Source of the DNA: Ornithinimicrobium flavum
GTDB taxonomy: Bacteria > Actinomycetota > Actinomycetes > Actinomycetales > Dermatophilaceae
Direction: 5' to 3'
NCBI RefSeq assembly: GCF_004526345.1
Contig: NZ_CP038213.1
Location: 2,728,001 to 2,792,000, forward strand
Length of the DNA: 64,000 nucleotides
Shown: positions 12,534-22,201 of the stretch, in pieces
How the letters are laid out: each line of letters begins with the position of its first letter
Numbering within the stretch: position 1 is the first letter of the stretch
Program-made: the position numbers and the translations under genes
Notes under the pieces: model-generated
Told to the model about the DNA's origin: nothing
Databases searched by the model: none
Seen by the model: only the letters and a program-made list of their open reading frames with translations

Positions 12534-13049
12534 TCACCACCCGCCCAGCACACCGGAGGGCAGCGGCAGGCTGAGCCCCACGGCGAAGATGAGGTAGACC
12601 GCGCTGGACACCAGCAGCGCGGCGCTGACATCCAGCAACGGCCTTCGGCTGCCCATCCCCCGGGCGACGCCCCAGAACAGGAGAGCCCCGGCGAGGATCC
12701 AACCCAGCGGCTGCAGGAGCAGGGCGAAGGCCAGGAAGCCCCCCACGCACCAGGCGATGCTTACCCAGTCGGTGAACCAGGCGTAGGACCGCTCCGAGTG
12801 CTGCTCAGGGTGCTCCGGGTGGCGCAGGTAGTGCCGGACCAGGAGGAGGGACAGCACGTAGCCGGCCACGGCGAGCAGCCCAGGGTAGAAGCGGGGGCCC
12901 GGGAAGTCCGCGCCCTCGGGCACCTCCATCCGCAGGTTGCCCACGAGGATCCAGGTCGAGGCCGCGGCGAGGAGCAGGGGGAAGAGCAACCCACTGCGCC
13001 CGGCGAGGGCGTCACCGCGGGGCGGGGAGAGGTCGGTGTGGGTGCTCAT
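12534..13049 (-). CDS. tctB: Tripartite tricarboxylate transporter, small permease TctB
   Basis: 171 aa with four predicted membrane helices (LLFPLLLAAASTWILVG; FYPGLLAVAGYVLSLLLV; a central WVSIAWCVGGFLAFALLL pair; the C-terminal ALLVSSAVYLIFAVGL). The FPGPRFYPGLLA segment is typical of TctB. The ATG at 13049 overlaps the tctC stop (ATGA). The longer open frame upstream is an Arg-rich shadow of tctC. TctB is the poorly conserved partner needed for TctA function. Confidence 0.9.
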   Translation of the reverse strand: MSTHTDLSPPRGDALAGRSGLLFPLLLAAASTWILVGNLRMEVPEGADFPGPRFYPGLLAVAGYVLSLLLVRHYLRHPEHPEQHSERSYAWFTDWVSIAWCVGGFLAFALLLQPLGWILAGALLFWGVARGMGSRRPLLDVSAALLVSSAVYLIFAVGLSLPLPSGVLGGW

Positions 13050-14056
13050 CCCAGGAGCTCCACGAGCTCGGCGATCTGGACCTGCTGCTCGGCGAACCAC
13101 GCGTCGAAGTCGGGTCCGGTGAGGAAGACGTCGGACCACCTGTTGCGCTGGATCGCGTCCTGCCACTCGGGGGTCTGCGTGGCCTCCGTGAGCAGCTCGA
13201 CCAGGTCCGTCTTCTCCTCCCCGGTGATGCCCGCGGGTGCGGCCACCACCCGGAAGTTGGCGAGCGTCACCTCATACCCCTGCTCGGTGAGGGTCGGTAT
13301 GTCGACGCCGTCCAGCGGGGCGGGCGCCGCCAGGCCGAGGGCCCGCAGGCGACCGGCCTCGATCTGGTCGGAGACGTCCATGTAGCCGGAGGTGGCGGCC
13401 TGGGCGGTGTCGGTGACCAGGGCCTGCACCGCCTCACCCCCGCCCGACTTGGGGATGTAGGTCAGGTCGGAGGGCTCGATGCCCGCCTCGATGGCCAGGG
13501 CCGTCATGACCAGCTGGTCGAAGGTGCCACCCCCGGTCCACGCGATGCCCCCGGGATCGGCCCGCCAGGCCTCGACGAGCTCCTCCAGGGTCTCGTAGGG
13601 CGAGTCGGCCGGGACCACCACCACGTCGTACTCCTCCACGACGCGCCCGAGCATCGTCACGTCGTCGTGGGTGACGGGGGAGCCCGTCTGCTCCACGCCG
13701 GCGACCAGCCCGGCCCCGCTCACCATCATGACGTTCGCCTGGCCGTCCATCGTCGACAGCCTCCCCAGACCGATGGTGCCGGCCGCGCCGGGGATGTTGA
13801 CGACCTGGACGTTCCCCACCAGGCTGTTCGTGCGCATGGCCTGCTGCTGCTCGCGCATGAACGTGTCCCACCCTCCCCCGGCGCCGGCCGGCGCGGTCAG
13901 GGTCATCGAGGAACGGACGTCCGTGCCCTGGTCACCCCGGGCCACCGACTGCCAGACCGCGGTCCCGATGACGAGGGCGGCGACAACGGTGTAGACGATC
14001 AGCCCGATCCCCCGTCGGTCGCGGCCCGGTGTCGGACGTGCTGGGGTGGCGCTCAT
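13046..14056 (-). CDS. tctC: Tripartite tricarboxylate transporter substrate-binding protein TctC, membrane-anchored
   Basis: 336 aa of the Bug/TctC family, with AGAGGGWDTFMR (ligand loop), VNIPGAAGTIG, and GGTFDQLVMTALA near the middle. The ATG at 14056 is preceded by GGGAGGAGGGTC. The N-terminus is basic (RPTPGRDRRG) followed by one hydrophobic helix (about residues 18-40), with no lipobox Cys and no obvious cleavage site. It probably stays tethered to the membrane by this helix, unlike the lipoproteins of other importers in this window. It is first in the tctCBA operon; a TAGACT -10 box lies at 14108-14103. The substrate is not predictable. Confidence 0.92.
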   Translation of the reverse strand: MSATPARPTPGRDRRGIGLIVYTVVAALVIGTAVWQSVARGDQGTDVRSSMTLTAPAGAGGGWDTFMREQQQAMRTNSLVGNVQVVNIPGAAGTIGLGRLSTMDGQANVMMVSGAGLVAGVEQTGSPVTHDDVTMLGRVVEEYDVVVVPADSPYETLEELVEAWRADPGGIAWTGGGTFDQLVMTALAIEAGIEPSDLTYIPKSGGGEAVQALVTDTAQAATSGYMDVSDQIEAGRLRALGLAAPAPLDGVDIPTLTEQGYEVTLANFRVVAAPAGITGEEKTDLVELLTEATQTPEWQDAIQRNRWSDVFLTGPDFDAWFAEQQVQIAELVELLG

Positions 14057-14102
14057 GACCCTCCTCCCGGCGCGCCCGGCACACGGCGCCCCGTGAGCGG
14101 GG

Positions 14103-14135
14103 AGTCTAGTCACGTCCAGGCCGGGGGGATAGGGT
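14103..14135. promoter_or_regulatory. Divergent promoters for tctC and the small stress protein
   Basis: Leftward TAGACT at 14108-14103 serves tctC. Rightward TAGGGT at 14130-14135 serves the small stress-protein gene, whose ribosome site is AGGAGAGGAGGG. Both match the TANNNT boxes seen elsewhere in the window. Confidence 0.5.
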
Positions 14136-14160
14136 TTCCGCCACAGGAGAGGAGGGCCCC

Positions 14161-14514
14161 ATGACGATCCTGCTGGCAGGAGCCTCGAGCGAGGAGGGGG
14201 CCGCAGCCGCCCGCGTCGCCGGCCAGGAGGCCAGGCTGCGTGGCGATGACGTCCTGGTCTTCCACCTGGAGGACGGGGTGCCCGAGGACCATCCGGACCT
14301 GCAGGGGCTGCAGGTGCGGCACGCACGCCCGGACGCCCGGGCCCGCGACGTCGTGGGCGAGCTCATCGACGCCGCCAACTCCGGTGACATCAGCCTGGTG
14401 GTCGTGGGGCTGCGGCGGCGATCCCCCGTCGGCAAGCTGCTGCTCGGCAGCGCGGCCCAGACCGTCCTGCTGGAGGCGCTCCCGCCCGTGCTGGCCGTCA
14501 AGCCCGCCGGGTGA
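14161..14514 (+). CDS. Small single-domain universal stress protein-like
   Basis: 117 aa, shorter than a typical UspA domain (about 140-150). It keeps the C-terminal nucleotide-binding signature GLRRRSPVGKLLLGSAAQTV followed by PPVLAVKP, and a beta strand ILLAGASSEEG at the start. The middle is trimmed, so the fold is probably compact. A good AGGAGAGGAGG ribosome site precedes the ATG. It converges with ychF (27 bases apart). The role is unknown beyond the family-level link to stress. Confidence 0.82.
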   Translation: MTILLAGASSEEGAAAARVAGQEARLRGDDVLVFHLEDGVPEDHPDLQGLQVRHARPDARARDVVGELIDAANSGDISLVVVGLRRRSPVGKLLLGSAAQTVLLEALPPVLAVKPAG

Positions 14515-14541
14515 CCGACCGCCCGCAGCTCCTGGTCGTCC

Positions 14542-15627
<1,086 letters not shown>

Positions 15628-15636
15628 AAGAAGGGG

Positions 15637-15642
15637 AGTCTA
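15637..15642 (-). promoter_or_regulatory. -10 box for ychF
   Basis: TAGACT (15642-15637) lies 9 bases before the GTG start of ychF, leaving no room for a Shine-Dalgarno sequence. Confidence 0.5.
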
Positions 15643-15700
15643 GCCCGGGTATGCCGTGCCGCCGGCCCTCCGCCGGGCGGGGGCCGGTGGCCGCCCCGGC

Positions 15701-17210
15701 TCAGAAGCTGCCGAGGACGGAGCCGAGGACGACGACCGTCACCAGCGCGGCGACGGGGATGACCACGGCGACCATGCCGACGTCCTTGTAGGACTGGCGG
15801 TGCGTCAGCCCACAGATGGCCAGCAGGGTGATGACGGCCCCGTTGTGCGGGAGGGCGTCCATGCCGCCCGAGGCGAGGGCGGTGACCCGGTGCATGAGCT
15901 CCAGGTCGATGCCGGCGGTGGCGGCCTGCGCGACGAAGTCGTCGCCGAGCGCCTCGAGGGCGATGCTCATCCCGCCCGACGCCGAGCCGGTGATGCCGGC
16001 CAGCACGCTGACCGCGACGGCGATGTTGGCCACCGGGTTGTCCGTGGCACCCATGATGAAGTCGCGCACCAGGACGAAGGCCGCGAGCGAGGCGATGACC
16101 GCGCCGTAGCCGACCTCGCTGGCCGTGTTCATGATCGGCAGGAAGGAGGCGGTCGTCCCCTTGTTGAAGGTCTTCTTGGGACTGGCGAGGCGACGTCGGT
16201 TGAGCACGAAGACCAGGACGACCGCGCTCGCCAGCGCCACGATGAGGCCCCAGTTGCCGACGACCTCGGACAGCTCCACGCCGCCGAACTGCTCCTCGGC
16301 GAGGTAGGAGGTGTCGATGTTGGGGAAGACCAGGCGCAGCAGGGCGAGGTTGCCGAGGATGACGACGGCCACCGGCAGCAGCGCCACCCACAGCGGGGGC
16401 AGGTCCCGCTCCTCCTCGGCGACCGCGACCCCGCCCTCCTGCTGGGTCGCGACGGTGCCGTCGGGGGTGCCGGTGCTCGTCGAGCCGGCGTCGGCCCGCC
16501 GCGGCCCGTCGTCCTCGCCGAGGTCGATGGTCAGCGCCGCCGGGTCGGCCCCCTCACGCATGAGGGGCCCGTCGTCATACCCCTCCCCCGCCGCGCGGGC
16601 CTGCCGGGCGCGGAAGGACAGCCAGGCGACGCCGCCGCCGAACATGATGAGCGCGGCGATGACCCCCAGGCCCGGTGCGGCGAAGCCGTCGGTGCCGAAG
16701 TAGGGGTTGGGGATGGCGTTCTGGATGGCCGGCGTGCCGGGCAGCGCCGTCATGGTGAAGGTGAACGCACCCAGGGCGATCGCCCCGGGGATGAGCCGCT
16801 TGGGCACGTCCGCCTCCCGGAAGAGCGCGGCGGCGATGGGGAACATCGCGAAGGCGACGACGAAGAGCGAGACCCCGCCGTAGGTGAAGATGCCGCAGGC
16901 GAGCACCACCGCGAGGATCGCGCGGGCACCGCCGACCTTGTCGACGACCCAGCGGGCGATCCGCAGGGCCGAGCCCGAGTCCGCTATGACCTTGCCGAAG
17001 AGCGCGCCCAGCAGGAAGAGGGGGGAACCGGATGACGTGGTTGCCCAGCGCCGGCATGAAGACCTGGGTGTAGGTCGCCAGCACCGGCGCCCCGGCGAAG
17101 AGGACGGCCACGGTGGCCATGATCGGGGCCAGGACGATGACGTTGAACCCTCGGTAGGCGAGGAGGATGAGCAGGGCCAGGGACAGCAGGATCCCGACGA
17201 GACCGATCAT
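15701..17210 (-). CDS. GntP-family permease (apparent frameshift)
   Basis: Membrane permease of the GntP family (gluconate; several members import 3-hydroxybutyrate). The N-terminus MIGLVGILLSLALLILLAYRG and MPALGNHVIRF are in one frame; PLFLLGALFGKV onward is in another. They join when one C is removed from the six-C run (plus strand G run 17020-17025), giving about 502 aa. The rest contains GIFTYGGVSLFVVAFAM and GSASGGMSIALEAL, with a charged cytoplasmic insert at about residues 225-270. The ATG at 17210 overlaps the hydrolase stop (ATGA), making this the last gene of cluster A. Context with a hydroxybutyrate dehydrogenase favours a hydroxy-acid substrate. Confidence 0.85.
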
Positions 17211-18142
17211 CGGAGCATTGCTTCCAGGTGGGGCAGGAGCTGGTCGACGCCGCGGCGGAGCATCACGATCGTGTAGTGGTTGACGTCCGGGACGTGCACC
17301 AGGCGCAGCTGGGGCAGCTGCGCCGCCCACCGGTCGACCGCGGACTCAGGGTAGAGGGGAGGAACCTCGTCCATCAGCCCCCGTGGGGCGACGAACCAGG
17401 TGGCCGGGTGACGCAGGTGGTCCAGGGCGTGCACGACCGAGCTCCCGTCGACGAGCTCGCGGATGTCCTCCTCCAGCGCCCGCACCCGGGTGGAGGGGTG
17501 CATGGCCCCGGCGTTCCCGACCAGGTCGTAGTCCACGTAGGCCCCGGTCAGGTCGGTCCACTCCGGCCCCAGGGCGGGGTGCTGCGCCCAGAAGTCCCGG
17601 TATGCCGCCCGGTCGGGGAAGGTCATGCGCAGCCGCTCCGCGGCCGGGCCCAGCACCGCCATCGACATCGCCTCCGGCTCCACGCCCGGGGGCGGGACGA
17701 GCGGCATACCCCCGTCGACCAGGGCCAGGGCGGTGACCAGGTCGGGGTGGCGGTCGGCCAGGACCAGGCTCACGAAGGCGCCCATGGAGTGACCGACGAC
17801 GCCGACCCGTCCCAGGTCCAGGGCCTCGACGACGGCGGCGACGTCGTCCGCGTGCGTCGGCATGCCGTAGGGCCCGGGCAGGTCCCGGGACCGGCCCCGA
17901 CCGCGAAGGTCGGGGGCCACCAGCCGCACGTGGGGCAGGGCCGCGGCCAGCTCGGCCCAGCTGACGTGGGAGGCCGTGATCCCGTGGATCAGCACCAGCG
18001 AGGGCACGGGCCCGGGCGCGGGCGCGGCAGGCTCCCACACGCCGACGTGCAGGTCTCCCCCGCGGACGGGCACCTCCACCGAGCGGTAGCGCGGCCCCAG
18101 GACGGCCGAGACGGACTCCGGCAGGGTCGTGGTGGTGCTCAC
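17207..18142 (-). CDS. Alpha/beta hydrolase
   Basis: 311 aa with LVLIHGITASHVSWAEL (HG oxyanion region), APDLRGRGRS, the nucleophile elbow GHSMG and a late His in HVPDVNHYTI. GTG at 18142 was chosen because it overlaps the dehydrogenase stop as GTGA; a GTG 4 codons upstream is possible. It lies in cluster A between the hydroxybutyrate dehydrogenase and the GntP permease. Hydrolysis of an ester, lactone or hydroxyalkanoate oligomer would fit the neighbours, but the substrate cannot be read from the sequence. Confidence 0.88.
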   Translation of the reverse strand: MSTTTTLPESVSAVLGPRYRSVEVPVRGGDLHVGVWEPAAPAPGPVPSLVLIHGITASHVSWAELAAALPHVRLVAPDLRGRGRSRDLPGPYGMPTHADDVAAVVEALDLGRVGVVGHSMGAFVSLVLADRHPDLVTALALVDGGMPLVPPPGVEPEAMSMAVLGPAAERLRMTFPDRAAYRDFWAQHPALGPEWTDLTGAYVDYDLVGNAGAMHPSTRVRALEEDIRELVDGSSVVHALDHLRHPATWFVAPRGLMDEVPPLYPESAVDRWAAQLPQLRLVHVPDVNHYTIVMLRRGVDQLLPHLEAMLR

Positions 18143-18873
18143 TGGGCGGTCCACCCGCCGTCCATGGTGTAGGACGCCCCCGTGACCATCCCCGCCTCCT
18201 CCGAGACCAGGAACGCCACCAGCGCCGCCACCTCCTCCGGCTCGATCAACCGCCGCACCGCCGCCTTCGTCAGCATGATCTTCTCCAGCACCTCATCAGC
18301 CCCGATCCCGTGCGACCGCGCCTGATCCGCCACCTGCGCCTCCACCAACGGCGTCCGCACATACCCCGGGTTCACACAGTTGCTCGTCACCCCCCGCCCC
18401 GCACCCTCCAGCGCCACCACCTTCGACAACCCCTCCAACCCGTGCTTGGCCGACACGTACGCCGACTTGAACGCCGAGGCCCGCAACCCGTGCGCCGAGC
18501 TCACGTTCACCCCCCGACCCACCCCTGCGCATACATGTGCGGAACGCCGCCCGCACCAGCAGGAACGGCGCCTCCAGCATCAACCGGTGGATCAACCGGA
18601 AGTCCTCTGGGTCGAACTCCTCCACCGGCGCCACCCGCTGCACCCCCGCGTTGTTCACCAGCACGTCACACTCCAGCCGCACCTCCTCCAACGCCGCCGT
18701 GTCCGACAGGTCCACCACCCACGTGCTGCCTCCCACCGCCGCAGCCACCCGCTCCGCCGCCTCACCGTCCCGGTCCGCCACCACGACACTCATCCCGTCG
18801 GCAGCCAGACGCCGCGCGACGGCGGCACCGATGCCGCTGCCTCCGCCGGTGACATCAGGGCCTTGCGTGTCAT
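18139..18873 (-). pseudogene. 3-hydroxybutyrate dehydrogenase-like SDR, disrupted by three apparent single-base deletions
   Basis: Frame-corrected, this is about 245 aa of the short-chain dehydrogenase family: TGGGSGIG (NAD binding), NNAG, catalytic Ser in NVSSAHGLRAS, and Tyr/Lys in AYVSAKHG. SAHGLRASAFKSAYVSAKHG and CVNPGYVRTPLVEAQ are characteristic of 3-hydroxybutyrate dehydrogenases. ATG at 18873 follows GAGAGGACAGAGC and overlaps the TetR stop (ATGA). Breaks are inferred near 18853 (MTRKAL to VTGGG), 18540 (AAFR to HMYAQGW) and 18523 (GW to RGVNVSS), each cured by one added base. The central part uses G-ending codons (GTG, GCG, CGG, TTG) unlike its neighbours. It may be a true pseudogene or bad sequence. 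Confidence 0.8.
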
Positions 18874-19512
18874 GCTCTGTCCTCTCGGTCGTGGTGGTCG
18901 GCGCCACGGTCGTGGCGCGGGGCGAGCGCGCCCTCGATGATGTCCATCAGGCCGGCGTAGACGGCGGGGTCGATCTGGCGGGCCCGGTCCCACAGCACCC
19001 ACCGCATACCGATCAGCTCCCCGGCCCCCATGAGCGCCCAGGCGGCGACGGTCGGGTCCACGTCGTCACGGATCTCCCCGGCCTCCTGGGCGCGGCTGAG
19101 ACCGGCGACGTACCCCCGCGCAGATCGCGTCGTAGTGCGCCCTCATCGTCTCCGGCGAGACGAACTCGGCCTGGCGGATGATCCGGTAGAGCGCGGGTTG
19201 TTCCGCGGTGAAGCGGAAGAAGGCCTCGAAGCCGAGGCGCTCGGCCTCGATGCGGTCGGCGGCGCCGCTGGCCCCCTCGGTCATGGCCTGCCGCACCCGC
19301 CTGGACAGGTCGAGCACGACCTCGTCGAAGATCTCCTTCTTGCCGGGGAAGTGCACGTAGAAGGTGCCCAGGGCAACGCCGGCCTGCTCGGTGATCCGGA
19401 CGATCGAGGCCTCGTGGTAGCCGACGGTCGCGAAGACGTCCTCGGCGGCCTCGAGCAGCCGGGCGCGGGTGCGTGCCCCGCGTGGCGTCCGCGGCAGCGC
19501 CCGGGCCGTCAC
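18870..19512 (-). CDS. TetR/AcrR family transcriptional regulator (apparent frameshift)
   Basis: The N-terminal helix-turn-helix is clear (ARTRARLLEAAEDVFATVGY, then ITEQAGVALGTFYVHFPGKKEI). The ligand domain runs to HYDAICAG, where one extra base in the five-C run at 19113-19117 shifts the frame. Removing it continues as YVAGLSRAQEAGEIRDDVDPTVAAWALMG to the stop at 18870, about 213 aa in all, normal for the family. The start is GTG at 19512, overlapping the ligase stop. Being inside cluster A, it probably represses the operon by binding the palindrome at 25911-25932. Its ligand may be an acyl-CoA or hydroxy acid (inference). Confidence 0.86.
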
Positions 19513-21095
19513 GGGGTCACCTGCTCACCGGCGGGGTCGAGCCCGCGGACCATCTCGCGCACGCGGGAACGGTCCAGCTTGCCGATCCCCGCGCTCGGGA
19601 TCTCGGGGACCAGGTGGATGCGGACGGGCACCTTGAAGGGAGCCAGCTCACGGCGGCAGTGCTCCAGCAGGTCGGGCTCGTCGGTGGGGACCCCCGTGCG
19701 GGGCACGACGAGGGCGACTCCCGCCTCGCCCCACCGGGGATGCGGCACCCCGGTCACCGCGGCCTCGGCGACGGCCGGGTGCCGACGCAGCGCGGCCTCC
19801 ACCTCGGCGGGTGCGACGTTCTCACCGCCGGAGATGTAGATGTTGCGGATCCGGTCGACGATCCGCAGGTAGCCGTGCTCGTCCCGGGTGGCGATGTCCC
19901 CGGTCCACAGCCAGCCGTCCCGCAGGACCTGGTCCGTCGCGTCCGGGTCGCGGAAGTAGCCCGAGAACAGGCCCGGGCCGCTCACGAGCAGCTCCCCGGT
20001 CGCCGGGCCCTCCAGCCGCTCCCCCGTCGCCGGGTCGGCCAGGGCCACGTCGACGTGGGGGTAGGGGACCCCGGCCCACCCGGCCCGCTCGGCCGCCTCG
20101 GACGGCGGCAGGCACAGGACGTTGGGTCCCGCCTCGGTGAGGCCGTACCCCTGGGTCAGCGCGACCCCCCGTGAGTGGAAGGTGCGCAGCAGCGGTGCCG
20201 GCATGGGGGCACCGCCGACCACGGCGTTGCGCAGGCTGCTGAGGTCGGCCCGGGAGAAGGCCGGGTGCTCGGCCATGAGGAGGTAATGGGTCGGGACGCC
20301 CATCATCGTGCTGACCCGACGCTCGCCGATGAGGCTGAGCACGCGGCCGGCGTCGAAGGTGCGCTCGAGCACGACGGTCGCGCCCGTCCACCAGGCCAGC
20401 AGCGGCTGGATGTTCCAGCCCCCGGCGTGGAACTGCGGGAGGACGGAGAGGACCACGTCCTGGTCGGACAGCGTCACGGTCCTGGACAGGGACAGGTTGG
20501 TCCAGTAGCAGGTGCGGTGGGACAGGACCACGGCCTTGGGCGAGCTGCCGGTGCCGGAGGTGAAGACGACAAGGAGCGGGTCCTCGTCCTGCACCGCTCC
20601 GGCCGGCGTCGCCGGCGTCGAGGCCCGTGCCGGTGCCCGACCGACGGCGTCCAGGCCGCCCGGAAGCTCCAGGGCGCCCAGGTGCGCCGACGGCACCGGC
20701 TGCACCAGCCGTCGACGCAGCTCCTGCACGGCGGCGTGCGTCTCGTCCTCCTCGACCAGGAGCACCGGGTCGAGGAGCTCGACCTGCCGGGCCAGCTCCC
20801 CCGCGGACAGCCGCCACGACAGGGGCGCCAGCGCCGCCCCCACCCGGGCGCACGCGAAGAACAGCACGACGTGGCCGGTGCTGTTACCCACCAGCGTCGC
20901 GACCCGGTCGCCGCGCCCGATCCCGGCGCCGCGCAGGGCGGTGGCCAGACGCTCCACGCGCTCGGCCAGCTCGGCGTAGGTCACCTCCACCCCCCGGTCG
21001 ACCACGGCGACCCGGGCGGGCGCCAGCCGGGCCCGGTCGGCGGGCCACCGGCCCAGGGTGTGCAGCCCCTCGCCGGTGGTCTGGGTCGGCGTCAT
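19509..21095 (-). CDS. AMP-forming acyl-CoA synthetase (FadD-like)
   Basis: 528 aa of the ANL superfamily; it activates a carboxylic acid with ATP and joins it to CoA. The phosphate loop is FTSGTGSSPKAVVLSHR. YGLTEAG, GWLWTGDIA and RIRNIYISGGENVAPAE follow, with the adenylation Lys in GIGKLDRSRV near the end. The substrate pocket suggests a medium-chain or aromatic acid, but this cannot be settled by eye. It overlaps the livM stop (ATGA at 21095) and the TetR start (GTGA), so it is coupled to the importer genes. Its product would be the CoA ester of whatever cluster A imports. Confidence 0.93.
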   Translation of the reverse strand: MTPTQTTGEGLHTLGRWPADRARLAPARVAVVDRGVEVTYAELAERVERLATALRGAGIGRGDRVATLVGNSTGHVVLFFACARVGAALAPLSWRLSAGELARQVELLDPVLLVEEDETHAAVQELRRRLVQPVPSAHLGALELPGGLDAVGRAPARASTPATPAGAVQDEDPLLVVFTSGTGSSPKAVVLSHRTCYWTNLSLSRTVTLSDQDVVLSVLPQFHAGGWNIQPLLAWWTGATVVLERTFDAGRVLSLIGERRVSTMMGVPTHYLLMAEHPAFSRADLSSLRNAVVGGAPMPAPLLRTFHSRGVALTQGYGLTEAGPNVLCLPPSEAAERAGWAGVPYPHVDVALADPATGERLEGPATGELLVSGPGLFSGYFRDPDATDQVLRDGWLWTGDIATRDEHGYLRIVDRIRNIYISGGENVAPAEVEAALRRHPAVAEAAVTGVPHPRWGEAGVALVVPRTGVPTDEPDLLEHCRRELAPFKVPVRIHLVPEIPSAGIGKLDRSRVREMVRGLDPAGEQVTP

Positions 21096-22201
21096 CGCAG
21101 ACCTGCGCCCTCGGTGCTGGTCTCCTCCACGCTCTCCAGCCTGTCACGAGCATCCTCGAGCGGGCCGTCGGCGTCCTGGCGGCCGCGACCGCCACGCAGT
21201 CGTCCCACCGTGCCGGCGAGCCCGCCGGGCAGGAAGAGGACGACCAGGACGAAGAGGGTCCCTAGGATGAACATGGGCTCGGAGAGCGGGATGTGCAGCA
21301 CGGCCGGGAGGTCGTCGATCCAGGCCGACTGCGCCAGCACCGTGAGCCGCTGGCTGAGCAGCACGTAGAGCACCGCGCCGACGATGGCGCCCCACTTCGA
21401 GCCCACGCCCCCGATGACCACCATGAGCACGAGCGAGATCGTGAGCTCCGCGCTGACGATGTGCGGCACGGCGCCGGAGTTGAGCATCAGGTGGACCATC
21501 CCCATGAGGACGGCGATGAACGACGCGGAGACGAAGATGGCCAGCTTGACCAGGAAGGGCCGCATACCGAGCACCCGGACCCGCAGCTCGTTCTCGCGGA
21601 TCGCCTGGGCCACGTGCCCGGCCCGGCTGCTCTGGACCCACGTGACGAGCACGAAGGCGAGGACAAGGGCGGCGAGCGCCAGCCAGTAGACGTTGCGGGT
21701 GTTGAGCACGCCCACGAAGAAGTCGGGGACGAACTCCGTCGGCAGGCGCAGCCCCTCCTCCCCGCCGGTGACCCGCAGCTGGTCACGGCGGACCAGCACC
21801 GAGCCGGCCTGGGCGAAGGCCAGCGTGACCATCGCGAAGGGGATGCCGGTGACCTGCAGGCTGACGGCTCCCAGGACGGTCGCCATGAGGACGCCCACCA
21901 CCATGACGAGCAGCGCCGCGGGCAGCAGCCCCAGCTCCAGCTCCCGCATGAGGATGCCGAGCAGGTAGGCCCCGGCCCCGAAGTAGAGCGCGTGCCCGAA
22001 GGAGAGCAGGCCGGCCACGCCCAGCAGCAGGTGGTAGGACAGCGCCAGCCCCGCCATGACCATGGCCAGCGAGAGCAGGTGCAGCGTCCCGGGGGTGTAG
22101 GTCGCCCCCGGCAGGACACCGGGCAGGGAGAGGTTCAGCAGCGGCAGGAGGGCCAGGAGGACGACCAGAGCCAGCGGCCAGAGACGACGGACCGTGCTCA
22201 T
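21092..22201 (-). CDS. Branched-chain-type ABC transporter permease LivM
   Basis: 369 aa with about nine to ten membrane helices. It carries the LivM loop GGEEGLRLPTEF and the coupling segment IRENELRVRVLGMRPFLVKLAIFV. The tail after the last helix is hydrophilic (RLRGGRGRQDADGPLEDA) and longer than usual. The ATG at 22201 overlaps the livH stop (ATGA). It forms the membrane channel with LivH. In-frame sequence upstream of 22201 is a shadow of livH and was excluded. Confidence 0.93.
   Translation of the reverse strand: MSTVRRLWPLALVVLLALLPLLNLSLPGVLPGATYTPGTLHLLSLAMVMAGLALSYHLLLGVAGLLSFGHALYFGAGAYLLGILMRELELGLLPAALLVMVVGVLMATVLGAVSLQVTGIPFAMVTLAFAQAGSVLVRRDQLRVTGGEEGLRLPTEFVPDFFVGVLNTRNVYWLALAALVLAFVLVTWVQSSRAGHVAQAIRENELRVRVLGMRPFLVKLAIFVSASFIAVLMGMVHLMLNSGAVPHIVSAELTISLVLMVVIGGVGSKWGAIVGAVLYVLLSQRLTVLAQSAWIDDLPAVLHIPLSEPMFILGTLFVLVVLFLPGGLAGTVGRLRGGRGRQDADGPLEDARDRLESVEETSTEGAGLR

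Noticed and set aside
11231..12574. A 447-codon rightward open frame opposite tctA
   Set aside because: His/Asp/Gly/Arg-rich shadow; TctA signatures are intact on the minus strand.
16575..17330. Two separate genes for the GntP region
   Set aside because: The N-terminal and C-terminal parts are complementary segments of one GntP protein and meet exactly at a C homopolymer.
19030..19839. Possible extra genes on the plus strand around the TetR region
   Set aside because: Open frames here are antisense to TetR and the acyl-CoA synthetase and show no domain.
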